Part shown: positions 1 through 13,010 of the stretch, in pieces
How positions within the stretch are numbered: the first letter of the stretch is position 1
Layout of the letters: each line of letters begins with the position of its first letter
Source of the DNA: Sinotaia quadrata
Lineage: Eukaryota > Mollusca > Gastropoda > Architaenioglossa > Viviparidae
Direction: 5' to 3'
Length of the DNA: 64,000 nt
Assembly (NCBI GenBank): GCA_028829895.1
Contig: CM054184.1
Coordinates: forward strand, 27,477,701 to 27,541,700
Notes under the pieces: generated by a model
Seen by the model: the letters and a program-made list of their open reading frames with translations, nothing else
Databases searched by the model: none
Told to the model about the DNA's origin: nothing
Translations under genes and position numbers: made by a program

Positions 1-735
1 TACTACAAATAAAATGTACTTAATTAATTTTTTAGTATTTATCGAAACAAATTATAGTCAATACAGTGCTACAAATATACAGAAATAAAAAATATTAAGG
101 CAGTAAGCATTTATTTAATATTCATCAAAAACAAATTGTAGAATGATAGTGGAACCCCATGATAACGTGAATTCAGATATAATGCAGTCATGGCTCCCGA
201 AATTTGAATTTTTTAACATTTAAGTATTAATGTGACTCCGTTATTAACATGATCCGATTTTATGGACCCCAATTAAGCGTTATAAGTGAGGTTTCAATGT
301 AGTTGGCACTAGCACTAAATGAATTTATAAAAAATTTTATTTCCCTTGGTTAAAGATATTTTATAGCAGAACTGGACTTTGAAGAGACAACAAATGCTAA
401 AATACCCTATCTTAAAAATAATACAATCCACATTTTACAATGTTACTAAAAACATATTGAAAGTATTTCTACTTTGGGCAAGAAATGAAGTCAAATCATT
501 GTTTTCAATTTCAGAATAATAACAGTAAAAATAAACAACTGCACACAATTTAAACTTTATTCAATAATAATGACTTTTTGTTTAATCTCATATTTTATAA
601 TGGAAGGAAAAAATAGACAGATAAACATCATAAATCAACTCTGTTCACATGAAGACTCTGAGAACTTATCAACAATTCAACATCTATGAGTGTTAATTTT
701 AATCGTTTATAAAATAATAAAATCATTACAATTAG
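1..735. other. Gene 1 intron, no feature seen
   Basis: AT-rich unique sequence without repeats or open frames. It should be the intron following exon 4 of gene 1, with the predicted SEFIR exons further left. Confidence 0.5.
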
Positions 736-803
736 TTACACCAGGAGTGAATGAGAGTGATGAAAACAGAGAATTTTAAAGCACACATATGTATATATTA
801 TAC

Positions 804-2217
804 CTTTCCGAAACTCTTCCACTTTCATGTCAATTGGCACAGATGTTGTTTTCTTAAGCTGGCCTGGTTGCAGCTTGCGCACATCTTTCATTGTTGCACC
901 CAATAGTGTTGGTTTCACTCTCATGGGGAAAGTGTTGGGATTATCTCCACTTCCATTTTGCAGCTTATTTCCCCCACTGCTATTTGATCCATTTTTGTTA
1001 GTGTAAAGACAGAAAGAGGATTTTTCATTCCCTTCTTGTTTAATTAGGATTGGCTTACTGGAAACAAGGTCATCAATTTGCTGTTCAGCAACAATAGTAG
1101 TGTATTTGCTGCCTGGTTGGAAACGGTCAGGGAGCTTTGACAAGTTCATCAGGTGTTGCAGCGATGATTGTGAGGCCTTGTTCATACCAGTACCAGTCAC
1201 CATTCCATTAGTTCTATGTCCACCAAGATTACTACTGGCTTCAATCAGACCACTGTGACCCTCAACACCAAGATTCCCAGCAGCTACAGGCTGAATATTG
1301 TTTCCATTCCAACCTATCACTCTGTTTGTAATGCTCCATTGCATTTTCTGTCCGTTATTAACCTCCTTCGATGATGCCAGGGCAACCATATCTTGTTTGT
1401 TGTGATACATAGTATTAGAAGGCATGCCCAGTTGGGTTGCTGATATCATACCATGAGGAATTTTTGTGTTGCTTTCCTCAGAAACTTGCCGCAGAATATT
1501 GTAGTGATTTGGTGCCTTGTTAGCAATGGATTTCATACCCAGTCCACAACCAGAACTAGAGGAAGAAAGATCAGTGGATGTTGTGGATGGTCCATCATCA
1601 TCTTTCATTACTTCATCATTTTGGTTCAGCAGAGGAGGAACATTAAGTGCTGACATTGAAACAAGTCTATTCTGACCACGAGCTATAGTATTGGGTAGGG
1701 GTGCAGGTACCTCTTGCTCTCTGTCTGTTTCTAACATAGGAATGTCTGAAGGGAAGGAGTGCAGAGCTCCATCATCACAATCAGGGTTTGCTTGTACAAT
1801 CATGCTGACATTCTGTTCGATGTCGTTTTTGTTCTGGCCAGACAACCCAAAATTCCCAGAATGTAAGCCAAACCCTTTGTGCTCACTGAGCATTATTTGT
1901 GCACTGTTGTACACACTGGACTTTGAAGACATTGAGGCTATTCCACTGGCTGTAGCTGAAGCTGCCACAGACTGTCCTACAAAGGTCTCGACAGGAATTC
2001 CAGGCACAGTGTGAACATGGTTATGTGCAGCTAAACTGCTACAGTGTAAAGAGGACATGTGGCACGGATTTGAGTGGAGATGATGTGACGTTGCATGGCA
2101 ACAACACGTCCCTGTAAGCAAACTGCATCTGTGCTGTGTATGACAGGAACAGCTGGGACCTCCATAATGACCACTGTAGTGTGAAGGTAGAGGGTCCCCT
2201 TGGAAGTGACAGAGACC
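804..2217 (-). CDS. Gene 1 exon 4, low-complexity linker
   Basis: Large exon of 1414 nt, open throughout. The acceptor is TTTGCAATCAG|GGT and the donor is AAAG|GTATAA, so it ends in phase 1. If the donor were not used, the frame would run on to a stop at 736. The first 70 codons are rich in His and Cys (runs such as CCCHATSHH). The rest is Ser/Asn/Gly/Gln-rich and looks disordered. No TRAF6-type PxExx(aromatic/acidic) motif was found. Confidence 0.65.
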
Positions 2218-5200
2218 CTGATTGCAAACAAAGTTAAATAATGAAGAAGTGATCGCAAGGAAAGAATGATGTCATTTCTCACTAGATAAGATTAAAGTCC
2301 TCATGCAATGAATGTGTAATATTTCTGAGTGGAAGAAGTGAGCACTGTGCTTGTTTTCTTTGTCTCTTAAACTTTACTATTTACACTTTTTTCTTAATGC
2401 ATCCCTTGAACTGTAAATCACTATGTATCTGAACTATTTAATTAAAGCTTTGAAAACTACCAAACAATGAATGCATAGAGATAAAATAAATATACAAAAT
2501 TAAATAAGTAAATAAAAACAGGCAGCGTTTTTCGTAGTGATGACATATGGGTTAAATTAACAATGAATTATTTTTATTTTTACACGTTTTTGTACAATTT
2601 CAAATCAGAAGATATACCAGTTTTTTTCTTCTAAAACATACACTTAATATTAATTTATGATTATCAATAAAAGCCACTGAATATTATAGGTGCCTAAAAG
2701 AATGTCATAATTTTTTAATAAAGGTGTTAACTTCATGTCCATTTTGCAGTATACAATAGCACTGACATGTTAAACAAATGACTTAAATTACATGCATTTA
2801 TGTATTTAAAAATTTGTAACAGAATCCAATAACATGAACTGTTTTCTTATGTGAAATGAACTGTCTCCATTTCCTTTACAGGTCACTAGGAAGTTTCTGA
2901 ATTCCCAATTTATTCAGTTTGTTTTATTACCTGGGGAGAGGGGAGGGGTTGCTTTTGGTTTGCACCAATTTTGTACAAGATTTTATTTATTTATTAATTT
3001 ATTTATTGTAATCTTGAGTGAGATGAAACATCTACTTTGTTCTTTTATAATACTAATATTATTATCACCATAATTTAAAGAATAGAAAAGGGAAAATATT
3101 ACCTCATTTTGTGACATGTCCCTTATTTCTTGCCTTGTTTTAAGTTGTTCTTTGTAACGATTCTCAATTTCTGTAGTGAATCAAATGTTTATTATTTTCT
3201 TCATCAAAATAAAGAAAAAAACTAAAGGTGACAAATCTTAATTAAAAATGTCTAAAGAATACACATGATTCAGTGCAGTTTTGAGATATCTAAAGACAGT
3301 ATAAATATATCTAGCTACAATCAACATCAAAATCCCTATATCAGAAGTTGTCTTAATTAATCATAGTTTTTCTTCATAAATATTAATTAAAACAAATGTT
3401 ATAAATGAAGACAAAAAGATATGCTTTTTTTCAACCATGGTTTGTTGTATATTGTATCTTCTTGCAAACTATAGGTAAGATACATTTTCAAAAATTTTAT
3501 CAAGAAGATATTCAGTAACAAATGCTTTAAGAAGTAACAGTGTGGATTTAGATAATTCTTTATTAAAAGAAATAATTATTAATTGGTGTATACATGCATT
3601 TACTTACCATATGATTTTTTTTTAATGCCAATCTTGGAACTGTATTCAGCCTTTATGATGTATTGTTTACAATAACTTTATGCATGCATTAAATATATAT
3701 GAAAAGTGAACCGAATGAACAAGAAAATAAAAGATGTACATACATCTATTGTAAATATATTCATTCATATGACTGAATATGTCTATGTTAATATTTTTGT
3801 ATTAAAAAGTAATAGAAATACTTCATAAAATACACTTATAACTTTATTTATATTAGTTTACTATTTATTATTCACAAATGTATTTCCAAAATAAATATCC
3901 AGTGTTAACAATATTTGTATGTAAAATGCAAATAGCTTGAAATCCTGGGTGTTTTTTTTAAAACTTTAAATTTATTTTATTTTGCATTTTAGTTTTCTTA
4001 TGTTGCATATGTCACAATCTCTATCTTTGAATAAAGTGGCCATAGTTTGTAAATATAAATGTGAACATAATGAGAATTTAGCAAATCTAATTTATTTGTC
4101 TTGTGTGCTTTATTGTTTGGTGGTTGTTGCTAAATATAAAATGTATAAAGCATATAAAACAACTTGAAATATGCATAGATACTATAATTTTTATATGGTG
4201 CTGAAAATCATTCTTTCCTAAAAGTAAAACTAGTTAAGCAAACAAGAATGCTACCATGACATTATCTGGAATGTTAGAATTTTACAAGCGGTTCACCATC
4301 TAGAAGTGTATTAAAACACATTGCCTGGTATAACACTAAGAAATATATTAAAACACATTGCCTGGTATAATATCAAGAAATATATTAAAAAACATTACCT
4401 GGTAAAGCATCAAGAAGTATATTGAAAGCATCATCCCGATTCATCTCCTTTAAAGCTGATGCAACTTTATTAACAGTAGCATCAGCCAGCTGCATGTAAT
4501 GAGTGAAGATCAAAATTGTCTTTCTTTCACTCCTTGAATCGAAAACCTATGAGAGAAATCAAATGTATGATTGAGTTTGCAACATTTAATTTTGTGAATC
4601 TTGAACTTGCATACTCATTATTGTGATAAATGTTAAGAAAGTTCTCTTATTCTTACAATAAATGCAATCAGTGATAAAAAAAAAAACAATATACTTTTTT
4701 TGTTTGTTTCCCTAATTAAACCAAGCTGCTCAAGAATAGTTCTTAATCATTTTATAGCATGTCAGAACTAATTAAGATGAGTGCTTTGACTTTCTAATTT
4801 ATTTCAACTAAACTGAACTGTTAAAGATAAAGTATATAATACAAGTTATATTATTTGAATACACAATGCCTTTAATTTATAGAAATAATAACTTTATATA
4901 TGTAAAAACTGAAATGGTGTAAGGAGTTTATATAAGTTTTAAAAAGGAACAGTTCTAAATCAAGGTAAACATTAACAACACAAACATAGTATCTTATTAT
5001 CAGCAATGACACAAAATCTATCAAGTGCAATGTATCTCTTCAAATTTAAGTAATAAATCATGTATAATCTATATATTAATCTGTAATCTATCCAGCATAT
5101 ACTTTTTTCTGATTAATAAATTTTCTGTTTTTGTTTGGTTTTATAACTATTTAGTATTAACAATGGCAATCTAGATATGGAAGCTCATACTTTTCTTTAT

Positions 5201-8200
5201 CATTATGCCATCAAAAGAGCCTTCACTTTTTTAAAACTAGAAGCTAGTTATTAATTTTTGTTGTAACTATAAAGAGCAAATACTTTTCATTCCTTATTTT
5301 TGTTAATTCTTCTTGTAAATAATTATTATAAACTTAACAGATTAAAAGTATTAAAATATATTTTTTCCAAAGAAAGCTACAAAATTTTTAAATGTTTGTA
5401 TGTGTGTTATCTCTCTCCCTACCGATCTGACATAATATATAGCTTGAGTAAAATATGAATGTATTCATATGACTGCTTTCAGCCAATTACAGTTCTTACT
5501 TTTAATGAGAATCATCTATCACTCATATGCCGGTCCTGTCATCTAGCAGGAAGTTAGTGTATAACTGAAGTACACATATTCAAATGACCTTTTAGCTAAA
5601 AACACATTTCTTTCATTTTTTCAGTGAATGCTTACAAATGTGGGTATTTTAATCTAGGAGCTGACATTAATAGAAGTTATAACCATGAATTTTACCATGA
5701 GAATTCAATAAGAATATTAATTATAATATAAATCCACACAAACGATAATAACATCGTGCATGAAACACTGACCAAATGGAGTATAAATTTATGAGCTATA
5801 TACAGCTATAACTAGTCTGATTTTTACTCTTTTTTTCCAATCTGGTTTGTTAATTAAATTGATTATCTAACTGCATATGAAGTAAAATATGATGTAATAT
5901 TTTAGACAATTTTTAAATAGGTTCTGTACTTTTACCCCCCCAAAAAAAAATTATCCAAGATGCAGAATTTTATAAATATAAATTTCCCTATCTTGCATTT
6001 TGTATTAACCAGGGGTCTCAAACTCATTTTATCTGGAGGCCACTGGAAGTAGCATCTGGGTGAAGCTGGGCCGCATCATTATTCCCTGCTGCCAGAGATC
6101 TGGCAATGCTTTCTCTTAGACAGCTCAGATACATTTGGCTTCAGGGAGGAAGCCACTGAGACCCTCAGTATGGCTTGAAGATGCTCATCAGTAAGTTTGG
6201 ACCTGAATTTTGACTTATTAAAGTTCATGGTGGAGAAGAGCTTTTCACACAGATAGGTGCTCCCAAAAAGGCACATGGTCCACTTGAACATCCTGGAAAG
6301 CTCAGGGAAGGTAAGGGGCAATACTTTCAAAAACTGTCCACGCTTGTCTGCTTTTCCACTCACCTCACTTGGCTTTGAGATCAGAATTACACCGTATGTC
6401 AATTAGCTCCATTTGAAGCACAGGAGGGGCATCTTCCACATCGAAGGAGAAGGGGTCGGCAAAAATTTGAAAGGTGGTTCTGTGTTGAAATCTGCAAACC
6501 TGTGATGAAATTCTTCCTGCAGCTTTACAAAGGCATCAACATACTTCTCACCACTGAATGGTGTGCCAGAATCCATGAGTGCCTTACATACTGGGAAATG
6601 GCAGAGGTTTGTCTGAGAAAGCTGGAATTTCCATAACACAAGTTTTGTGGTAAATGCTCTGACACTGTCATATGCTGCACTGACAAGCTGCACCTGGCCT
6701 TGAAATTTCTTGTTCAATACATTCAGCTCTTGTATGATGTCAACAAGAAAAGCTAAGTCCATGAGCCATTTGGGATCACTTAGTACAGGAACAGCCATCC
6801 CATCCTTCTCACTTCTGCTCTCAACTCTTAAAATCTCTTCAAGACCTGTCCCCTGCTAAGCCAACATACCTCAGTGTAGTAGAGCACATCCTCATATGCT
6901 GACTCTATTTCCTCTAAAAAGACACAGAACTGCCGGTGCTTTAAGCCCCTGGATCTGATATGGTTAAGGCATTTCACAATGTCAGACATCACATTGTCAA
7001 ACTTAGGCATTTGCTGCCAAGAGCCTCTGATGTATAATGCAGTGCAGAGCAATGGACTCTTCTTCCAATTTTCTTTGAACAAGTGCCACAACTCCATTTC
7101 TCTTCCCTGTCATTGATGGCACTCCATCGGTTATTATTCCAGCAAAACTCTTCCATAGTAAGCCGGCATCTGCAATGGCACCACACAGCCAGTGGAATAT
7201 GTCCTCAGCGATGGTCTAGCCATGCATTGGAATCACTGTGAACAACTCCATCACTTCAAAATTGTTGTCAACACCACGGACATATATTGCGAGCTATGCA
7301 GTGTCAGTGACATCGGTGCTCTCATCATGAGCGACTGAGTACGCATGAAAATGTTTAGTTTTCTCACGCAGTTGTTCGTAAATGTTACCTGACAGGTCAG
7401 AAATTAGCTCTGCTACTGTGTTGGCTGAGAGGCTGATGTTGCTAAACTGACTGTTCTTTTCTGGATTGACTATACTTGCAGCCTGTAACATGCACGTTTT
7501 AATGAACTCGCCATCTTTAAATGGCTTTCCTGCTTTAGCAATCATCTCACTCACCACATAGCTAGCTTTGACTGCTGCATCACTCTCTTTGCTTGCTTTC
7601 TTGAAAAAATCTTGTTGCCTCAGTAAACATGTTTTAAGTTTGGCGACTCGGTCCTCTCTCTCATCTCCCTGGTATTTTGCATACTCCTCAGCATGTCTAG
7701 TTGAGTAATGACGTCTGATATTTTACTCCTTGTGCACCACAACTTTCTCTGTGTGTATATTATAAGACATGTCGGGATGTCCCTGTGCTCAACAAAAAAG
7801 TAGTCCGTCTCCCACTTCTCCTGAAATTGTCTATGCTCATCGCCAACCTTTCTCTTCATGGCAGATTTTGAGTAAGACATGACTGGAGATGGGTTACAAA
7901 ATAAAACAAAAACAAAGAAATGTATTTGCACTGGGTGACAGGATGTATTTTCTCTCCACTCGGTGACAATTACGTTTCAAGTGACTAACTTTCAGCAGGT
8001 GTATAGCAGTCAAAACTCTTCCGGTCAAAAACAGAGTTTCTATGAGAGTTAGCTGCCTGCTAATGTATGCAATATACTATAGGAGCCTGTTAGAGCATAG
8101 GCATACGACAAAACACATTCACTCGATTAGGAATCATGCCAGCATTTCAAGTACTTTTTTTTCATAATTAGTGTTTATTTACTTTAATATTTCTTATTTG

Positions 8201-10576
8201 TTTAAACATATTTATTTATTTAGATTGCTGTATTCCTTTGTTTATTTATTTTTCTGTTCTTCCTTTTCTGTTCTATCAGTCTACTATTTTTACTATTTTT
8301 TCTTCTTTGCTAAACCATTCACCTGCTTTTTCGACATGAAAATTCTGTCTTTTCTAAACCACTCATCTGTGTGTAGGCCTGTAGGGTCTATAATCTATAT
8401 AGAATCAGCTTGCTAGATCTGGATGCTTTTGAACTTTGCTAAACGGTAGCAATATGTAACAGGCTTGGGCAACACTTTGTACTGCTGTCACGATCCTGAG
8501 GTATGGTAGCCCACAGGTGACAAAAACTATAAAACTACCAAGGTGCGTGAGAAAAACATGCAGGCCGCACTATCACTAGCCCACAGGTGACAAAAACTAT
8601 AAAACTCCCAAGGTGCGTAAGAAAAACATGCGGGCCGCACTATTGGTATCACTAAACTTAAGTGGGGGCCACAAAATATCGTCATGCAGGCAGCAAATGG
8701 CCCACGGACTGCGAGTTTGAGACCCCTGGTGTTAACTATTAGCAAGTCAATCAGGAAGCAATCAGTGAATACTGTGACCAGTGTAAAATTATCAAAGAAC
8801 ACTATGACAAGAGTTAATAACTAAAGAATTCTGACCCTGGCGATAATCACTAATAATAAATATGTTCTGCAAATTAAAAAAAACCCCACTATTTGTATCT
8901 AGTTAATTAAGAAGACAAACTCATCTTTCAGCTAAAGAATAACACTTTTGTTTCTGTTTATCTAGTGTTAACTGCATACCAAAGAGTAACCCCCATTTAC
9001 TGATTTAGATGAATTGTGCATGCAAAACAAGAAGGTACTTTAATATTCTCTCCACCCTACTTTGTGAAATGTATTTTTTTTTCTATCCCTCACATTAAGT
9101 TGATTAACCTATGCTTACATACATTTAAACATCCCCTAATTTATAAAATTTTTAGTACTTGCATGTGTTCATTGTAAACTTTAAAAAAATAAATAAATAT
9201 ATTATATTAATACAGGTTACACTATATGTATCAGTTTTAATAACAGTTAAATCTATTTTATGTCCACCGTTTTAATTTGTGATTTAACAGTATGAAGAAT
9301 TTTCTAATTAAATTAAAACAAAATGTAATGCTTAAGAAACACATTAAATGATTAATGATTATTATAATGTTACTTAGCACTGAAGTGTTGAAGCATGTCT
9401 ATAATATATTAATAGTTTACCTATTCACATAATTTCAACTAATCAAACACGACTTTTCTATAGTGTGAACTCTAAATTAATTAACTTGTAACTATGCAAA
9501 CAGAAAATAAATGCTGGCTGGAGAGATAATAGTTTACTCTCAATAACATATTTAATCAAAGGGATACTGCTGTTTTGAACTACCTTCCATAAATACGAAA
9601 TGATGAGAGCAACTATCTTTTGACATCTTAGTTTCTGTGAGAATATGATATCACTTTAGGTCCAGTACCTTGCTTTAATAATTTTATGCAACACAAAATA
9701 CAATTATTAGGTATGTTATTAAAGTTTGCATTACTTCTAATACCGTTTATTAATTTTCTGTAAATTTTATTGTTATATCTGATTCTTCTATCCAAATATT
9801 TAGTAACCAATAAAATAATAATAATTTTATTTTTGTTTGTTAATGTTTAAAGTTTTAAAAAATACTCACATTGTTATTTTGCTTTAGTTAAAAAACATAA
9901 ACAAGAAAACCTTAGTCAAATGAGTTTTATTCACGCTGCTTTAGTTAAAAAAACATAAACAAGAAAACCTTAGTCAAATGAGTTTTATTCACGCTGCTTT
10001 AGTTAAAAAACATAAACAAGAAAACCTTAGTCAAATGAGTTTTATTCACGCTGCTTTAGTTAAAAAACATAAACAAGAAAACCTTAGTCAAATGAGTTTT
10101 ATTCACGCTGCTTTAGTTAAAAAAACATAAACAAGAAAACCTTAGTCAAATGAGTTTTATTCACGCTGCTTTAGTTAAAAAACATAAACAAGAAAACCTT
10201 AGTCAAATGAGTTTTATTCATGCTGCTTTAGTTAAAAAACATAAACAAGAAAACCTTAGTCAAATGAGTTTTATTCACGCTAATTTGTTCCCTTTGTACC
10301 AATTATTTATTGCAAATACTATATAGAAACTCTGTAGCAACATTTGAAATAATAATTATGCTTCATAAATCTGAAACTTACTAGGATATCTTCTGTGGAA
10401 AAGCCAAGTTTTTCTGCCAGTCCACGCCAGTCATTGTTGCTAACAGGGTTGATAAGATCCAGTTTGTTGGCTAGCTTTGTCCATGTTGTCATCCCAACAA
10501 ATCGCCACGGCAAAGGCTTACCCTCCTCAAGCATCTTGCTCCGCCCACCAGTAGCAACTTCCTTCTCTTTGTCCAT
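804..10576 (-). CDS. Gene 1: death-domain adaptor, Act1/CIKS-like paralogue, 3' end outside window (partial)
   Basis: Four coding exons were assembled by splice phase: 10382-10576, 4399-4546, 3103-3170 and 804-2217, about 608 codons before the gene leaves the window. Exons 1-2 encode a death domain. It has the core DWRGLAEKLGF at residues 49-59 and a last helix around VASALKEMNRDDAF, like UNC5 and MyD88 death domains. Exon 3 starts EIENRY, matching EIKNNF of gene A and AIESNY of gene B at the same phase-1 junction. Exon 4 is a low-complexity linker: His/Cys-rich first, then Ser/Asn/Gly-rich, with an IKQE SUMO-like site. No SEFIR or kinase is visible in the window. The exon-4 donor (AAAG|GTATAA) is phase 1, as are the linker donors of A and B, so a SEFIR domain is predicted to the left. 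All three frames upstream of the chosen ATG are stopped in the same exon. Family membership is inferred from exon structure and weak ungapped similarity; an IRAK-like or other death-domain protein remains possible. Confidence 0.7.
2218..4296. other. Gene 1 introns 2-3, otherwise empty
   Basis: Apart from exon 3, only AT-rich unique DNA with short simple repeats (for example TTTATTTATTAATTTATTTA at 2983-3004). No other gene is supported. Confidence 0.5.
3103..3170 (-). CDS. Gene 1 exon 3, short charged exon
   Basis: This 68-nt exon has acceptor CACTACAG|AA and donor AATGAG|GTAATA. It joins exon 2 in phase 1 and exon 4 in phase 0. It encodes EIENRYKEQLKTRQEIRDMS and a few more residues, a charged helical stretch. 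It corresponds to the first residues of the linker exon in genes A and B, so gene 1 has one extra intron here. Confidence 0.6.
4297..4430 (-). repeat. 37-bp tandem array copying gene 1 exon 2 donor
   Basis: About 3.6 units. The unit nearest the exon is the real exon end (CTTTACCAG|GTAATG). The two intronic copies at 4320 and 4357 read ATTATACCAG|GCAATG, keeping the exon flank but with GC in place of the GT donor. Part of a fourth copy is at 4297-4319. Confidence 0.8.
4399..4546 (-). CDS. Gene 1 exon 2, C-terminal half of death domain
   Basis: This 148-nt exon has acceptor CTCTCATAG|GTTTTC and donor TTTACCAG|GTAATG, with phases 0 in and 1 out, the same as exon 2 of genes A and B. It encodes VFDSRSERKTILIFTHYMQL and then the last death-domain helices ending in LDALPG. 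A 37-bp tandem array on its intron side copies its last ~30 nt and donor. Confidence 0.7.
4547..6001. other. Gene 1 intron 1, unique AT-rich DNA
   Basis: No coding, RNA gene or tandem array seen between exon 2 and the hAT element. Confidence 0.45.
6010..8728 (-). mobile_element. Decayed hAT transposon (GTF2IRD2/ZBED-like transposase)
   Basis: The termini are perfect 16-bp inverted repeats, CAGGGGTCTCAAACTC. They are flanked by an 8-bp target duplication with one mismatch: GTATTAAC at 6002-6009 and GTGTTAAC at 8729-8736. The transposase reads on the minus strand from about 7.88 kb (MKRKVGDEHRQFQEKW) to 6.08 kb. The N-terminal BED-type zinc finger region near 7.75 kb is frameshifted. A hAT core with DESTDVTDTAQLA lies at 7.3 kb, and the C-terminal hATC dimerisation region with CEKLFSTMNFNK near 6.2 kb. 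There are several stops and frameshifts, so it is inactive. A 70-bp direct duplication lies near the right end (8505-8645). The family was judged by recognition, not by search. Confidence 0.88.
6079..7930 (-). pseudogene. hAT transposase pseudogene
   Basis: Broken reading frames at 7294-7557, 6828-7186, 6403-6798 and 6079-6402 together read as one GTF2IRD2-like hAT transposase. Segments in order: N-terminus, damaged zinc finger, GKPFKDGEFIKTCMLQAA, AYSVAHDESTDVTD, PVLSDPKWLMDLAFLVDII, LCEKLFSTMN. Stops separate most segments. It lies in intron 1 of gene 1 on the same strand. Confidence 0.8.
8737..9880. other. Gene 1 intron 1, nothing seen
   Basis: AT-rich unique sequence. No supported feature. 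Confidence 0.45.
9881..10280. repeat. 57-58-bp minisatellite, 7 copies
   Basis: Near-identical units beginning GCTTTAGTTAAAAAACATAA and ending TTTATTCACGCT, about 100 bp inside intron 1 from the exon 1 donor. Copies differ mainly by A-tract length and one C/T, so the expansion is recent. Unlike other arrays here it does not copy the neighbouring splice site. Confidence 0.9.
10382..10576 (-). CDS. Gene 1 exon 1, N-terminal half of death domain
   Basis: 65 codons from ATG at 10576 to donor ATCCTA|GTAAGT, phase 0. The last 44 residues (LPWRFVG...STEDIL) align without gaps to the last 44 residues of exon 1 in genes A and B (IPARYIP...PEQWS). Shared positions include P.R, LA..LD, D(Y/W)R and AE. 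A candidate acceptor (CAGCTACAG) lies about 45 nt upstream of the ATG, so the exon probably begins with a short 5' UTR. Confidence 0.7.
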
Positions 10577-10619
10577 ACTTCTAATTGGGCAATGCTTCAA
10601 AGGAGTGCTCAGTTTTGAT

Positions 10620-12990
10620 TAGTTCATGTAATCTGTAGCTGGGAGGCCTGATTGTCTCTTGCCTTACACGCACAGTTGTTGAATATGTCACATTATCATG
10701 CAATTCACTAGAATACCTGGTAAAATGTACAACTAATAATTAATCTGATACAGGTATCGAAATCAACTGCAATAGCAATGTTAACTCACTTCTACCTCTC
10801 CATTTATATGATCAAGATAAGAATGAATAAATGACATATTCAGCAACAATAAATCCATTTAAGCTGTCAAGCATAAACAATATACCCTGATATTTCAGAC
10901 TGAAAATTGATAGGCTAAAATAGTAAATTACTTTGAACACTTCTAATCTTCATTCAAATAAGTAAAATCTCTCAGACAAATTATTACTCTTTACATTTTG
11001 GATACACATTTTAAATTATTTCCAAATTAATGTAGGAGCCTGGGGCAAACAGGAGTGAAAGTAAATCCAGCAGATTTGTGAGTTGTGCCCCTTTTCACCC
11101 TCAGGTGACAAAATTTACTAGGTGAGAACACATCATTTGTCTTCTTACTGGTGACCCTCTCCAATCCCACTGACTGAGTTAGCAATTAAACAAGAAATGT
11201 TAGTAAATTATGATAGTTCTAAATAAATTATATATATATACTAAACTTATAAAATGTATAAATATTTCCACTAATGCCTTCATACTGAGTTGAAGATATT
11301 CCTGTTTAATAGATGATGCTCCAGATATATTTTATAATTTGGAATTTAAAACGCTTTTTAGCAATTTCCTTAACATTTTTACATCTCCCATGAAACATTT
11401 ACACTTAAAGTGATTGTACAAGAATAATTTAGCAAAATTACATGCCTGGTACTTGGTAGTTTTCAAGCTCTCAAAAACAGTTTAAATTGTTCCTGCCAAT
11501 ATCTGATAGACAGTGTAAAATTGTCCAACATAACTAGTTGTTTTCTGCCATACAATGATCATTATACAACCATATATTGTGTATTAACTTGTAATGTATT
11601 ATAACTGGAAAAAAGTTAAATGGTACATAGAATAATTTTGATGTATAAGTGCAATATCACTGCCTTCAAATATTTTATCCTTGCATAAAATATCTTTATA
11701 AAGACTACATTTTAAATGTCTAGACACTAGAGGGTGAATTTTATAAAATATAGAGAAATAATTTTTATATACTGAAAAACGTAAATGCTGAGGATTCTTT
11801 ATTCCTCAGACCTTTCAATTTGATGGAAGAGTGTGCAAAACTTTACTGTTTTATTTTCATGGATAATTTGAATATATTGTTGCAGCTTTTCTTATAGTTT
11901 AAATGAGTTGATTATGCCTACTGCTAAGTAAAATATAAAGTTTTTTGTATCTTTTAAAAAAAAAATTGTAACCAGCCATTTAATCTTTGGTTAAACATTA
12001 TATATATGTCATTACTTTAATAAGCCTCTCATGATATGTGACTGGCATATTAAAAATTTCTGATTACTTTTTCTGTTCATTTGCTGTTTGTTGCTTTAAA
12101 ATAAAAAGAATCTTCATTTTGAAAAAATCAAATGAAACAAAATAAAATATAATAAACTCTTGAGACACTTACTATTATAACAACAACAAAATTAAAAATC
12201 ATCATTTCCTATATATAATAATATACATAATACAAGTTTGGAATTCAGCTTAGATATAATTAAAGACTTATTCTTTCTACTTTTTCTAGTATAGGCCTAA
12301 CTATAGTAATAGTATAAGTCATGATCAGAATGATATAACTTTATAAGTCAGGATCAGAATGAATTATAAATTAAAATAAAATCATTAAACAAAATAAATA
12401 TTATTTATAAAAGTAATGTTTCAATACGAATGAAAAACTAAACAAAGCATCCACAATTAGATAATAATATTAAGTTAACGATAGTCAATGTACAGTCATT
12501 TTAAGAAACTGATGCCAGGCCTACTGAAATCTATTAAAGTTTGTAGATATTTTAGTGCACAAAACCTGTCGAACTACAAGTAATGAAATGTGATATAACA
12601 CTATGTCTAATTTAGTGAATTGCTCCCATAAAGTTTATTTTATCAGTTCCTGTTATGAAAATGCAATAGGTTTATGTAACATGAATGACCCAAGGTGAAC
12701 CCAACTATTGTATTTTATATGTACACTTTCATTATTATACAGACATAAGATTAAACATGTTGTCCTAAAATGGCGTGGGCGCTATTACTACTTTACTAGT
12801 AAAAATGATTGTATCTTCAGAGTTAGGCGTAGGCTTATTTGAGATCTAAAATTGTAATAATAAAATGCACTCGTTTGTTATTTTGTGCTTAAAGTAACAT
12901 TTCAGCAAATGGACTAATAAAACTATCTTGCAACACCCTTCAAGTTAAAACAAGCTGGTCTGTAGCTTTTATAATTAGCTAGTATCGAAT
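10620..12990. other. Gene 1 5' intron, nothing seen
   Basis: AT-rich DNA between the candidate first exon (13.01 kb) and coding exon 1. No gene or array recognised. Confidence 0.4.
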
Positions 12991-13010
12991 ACAACAGTGG
13001 AAATTCTCAC

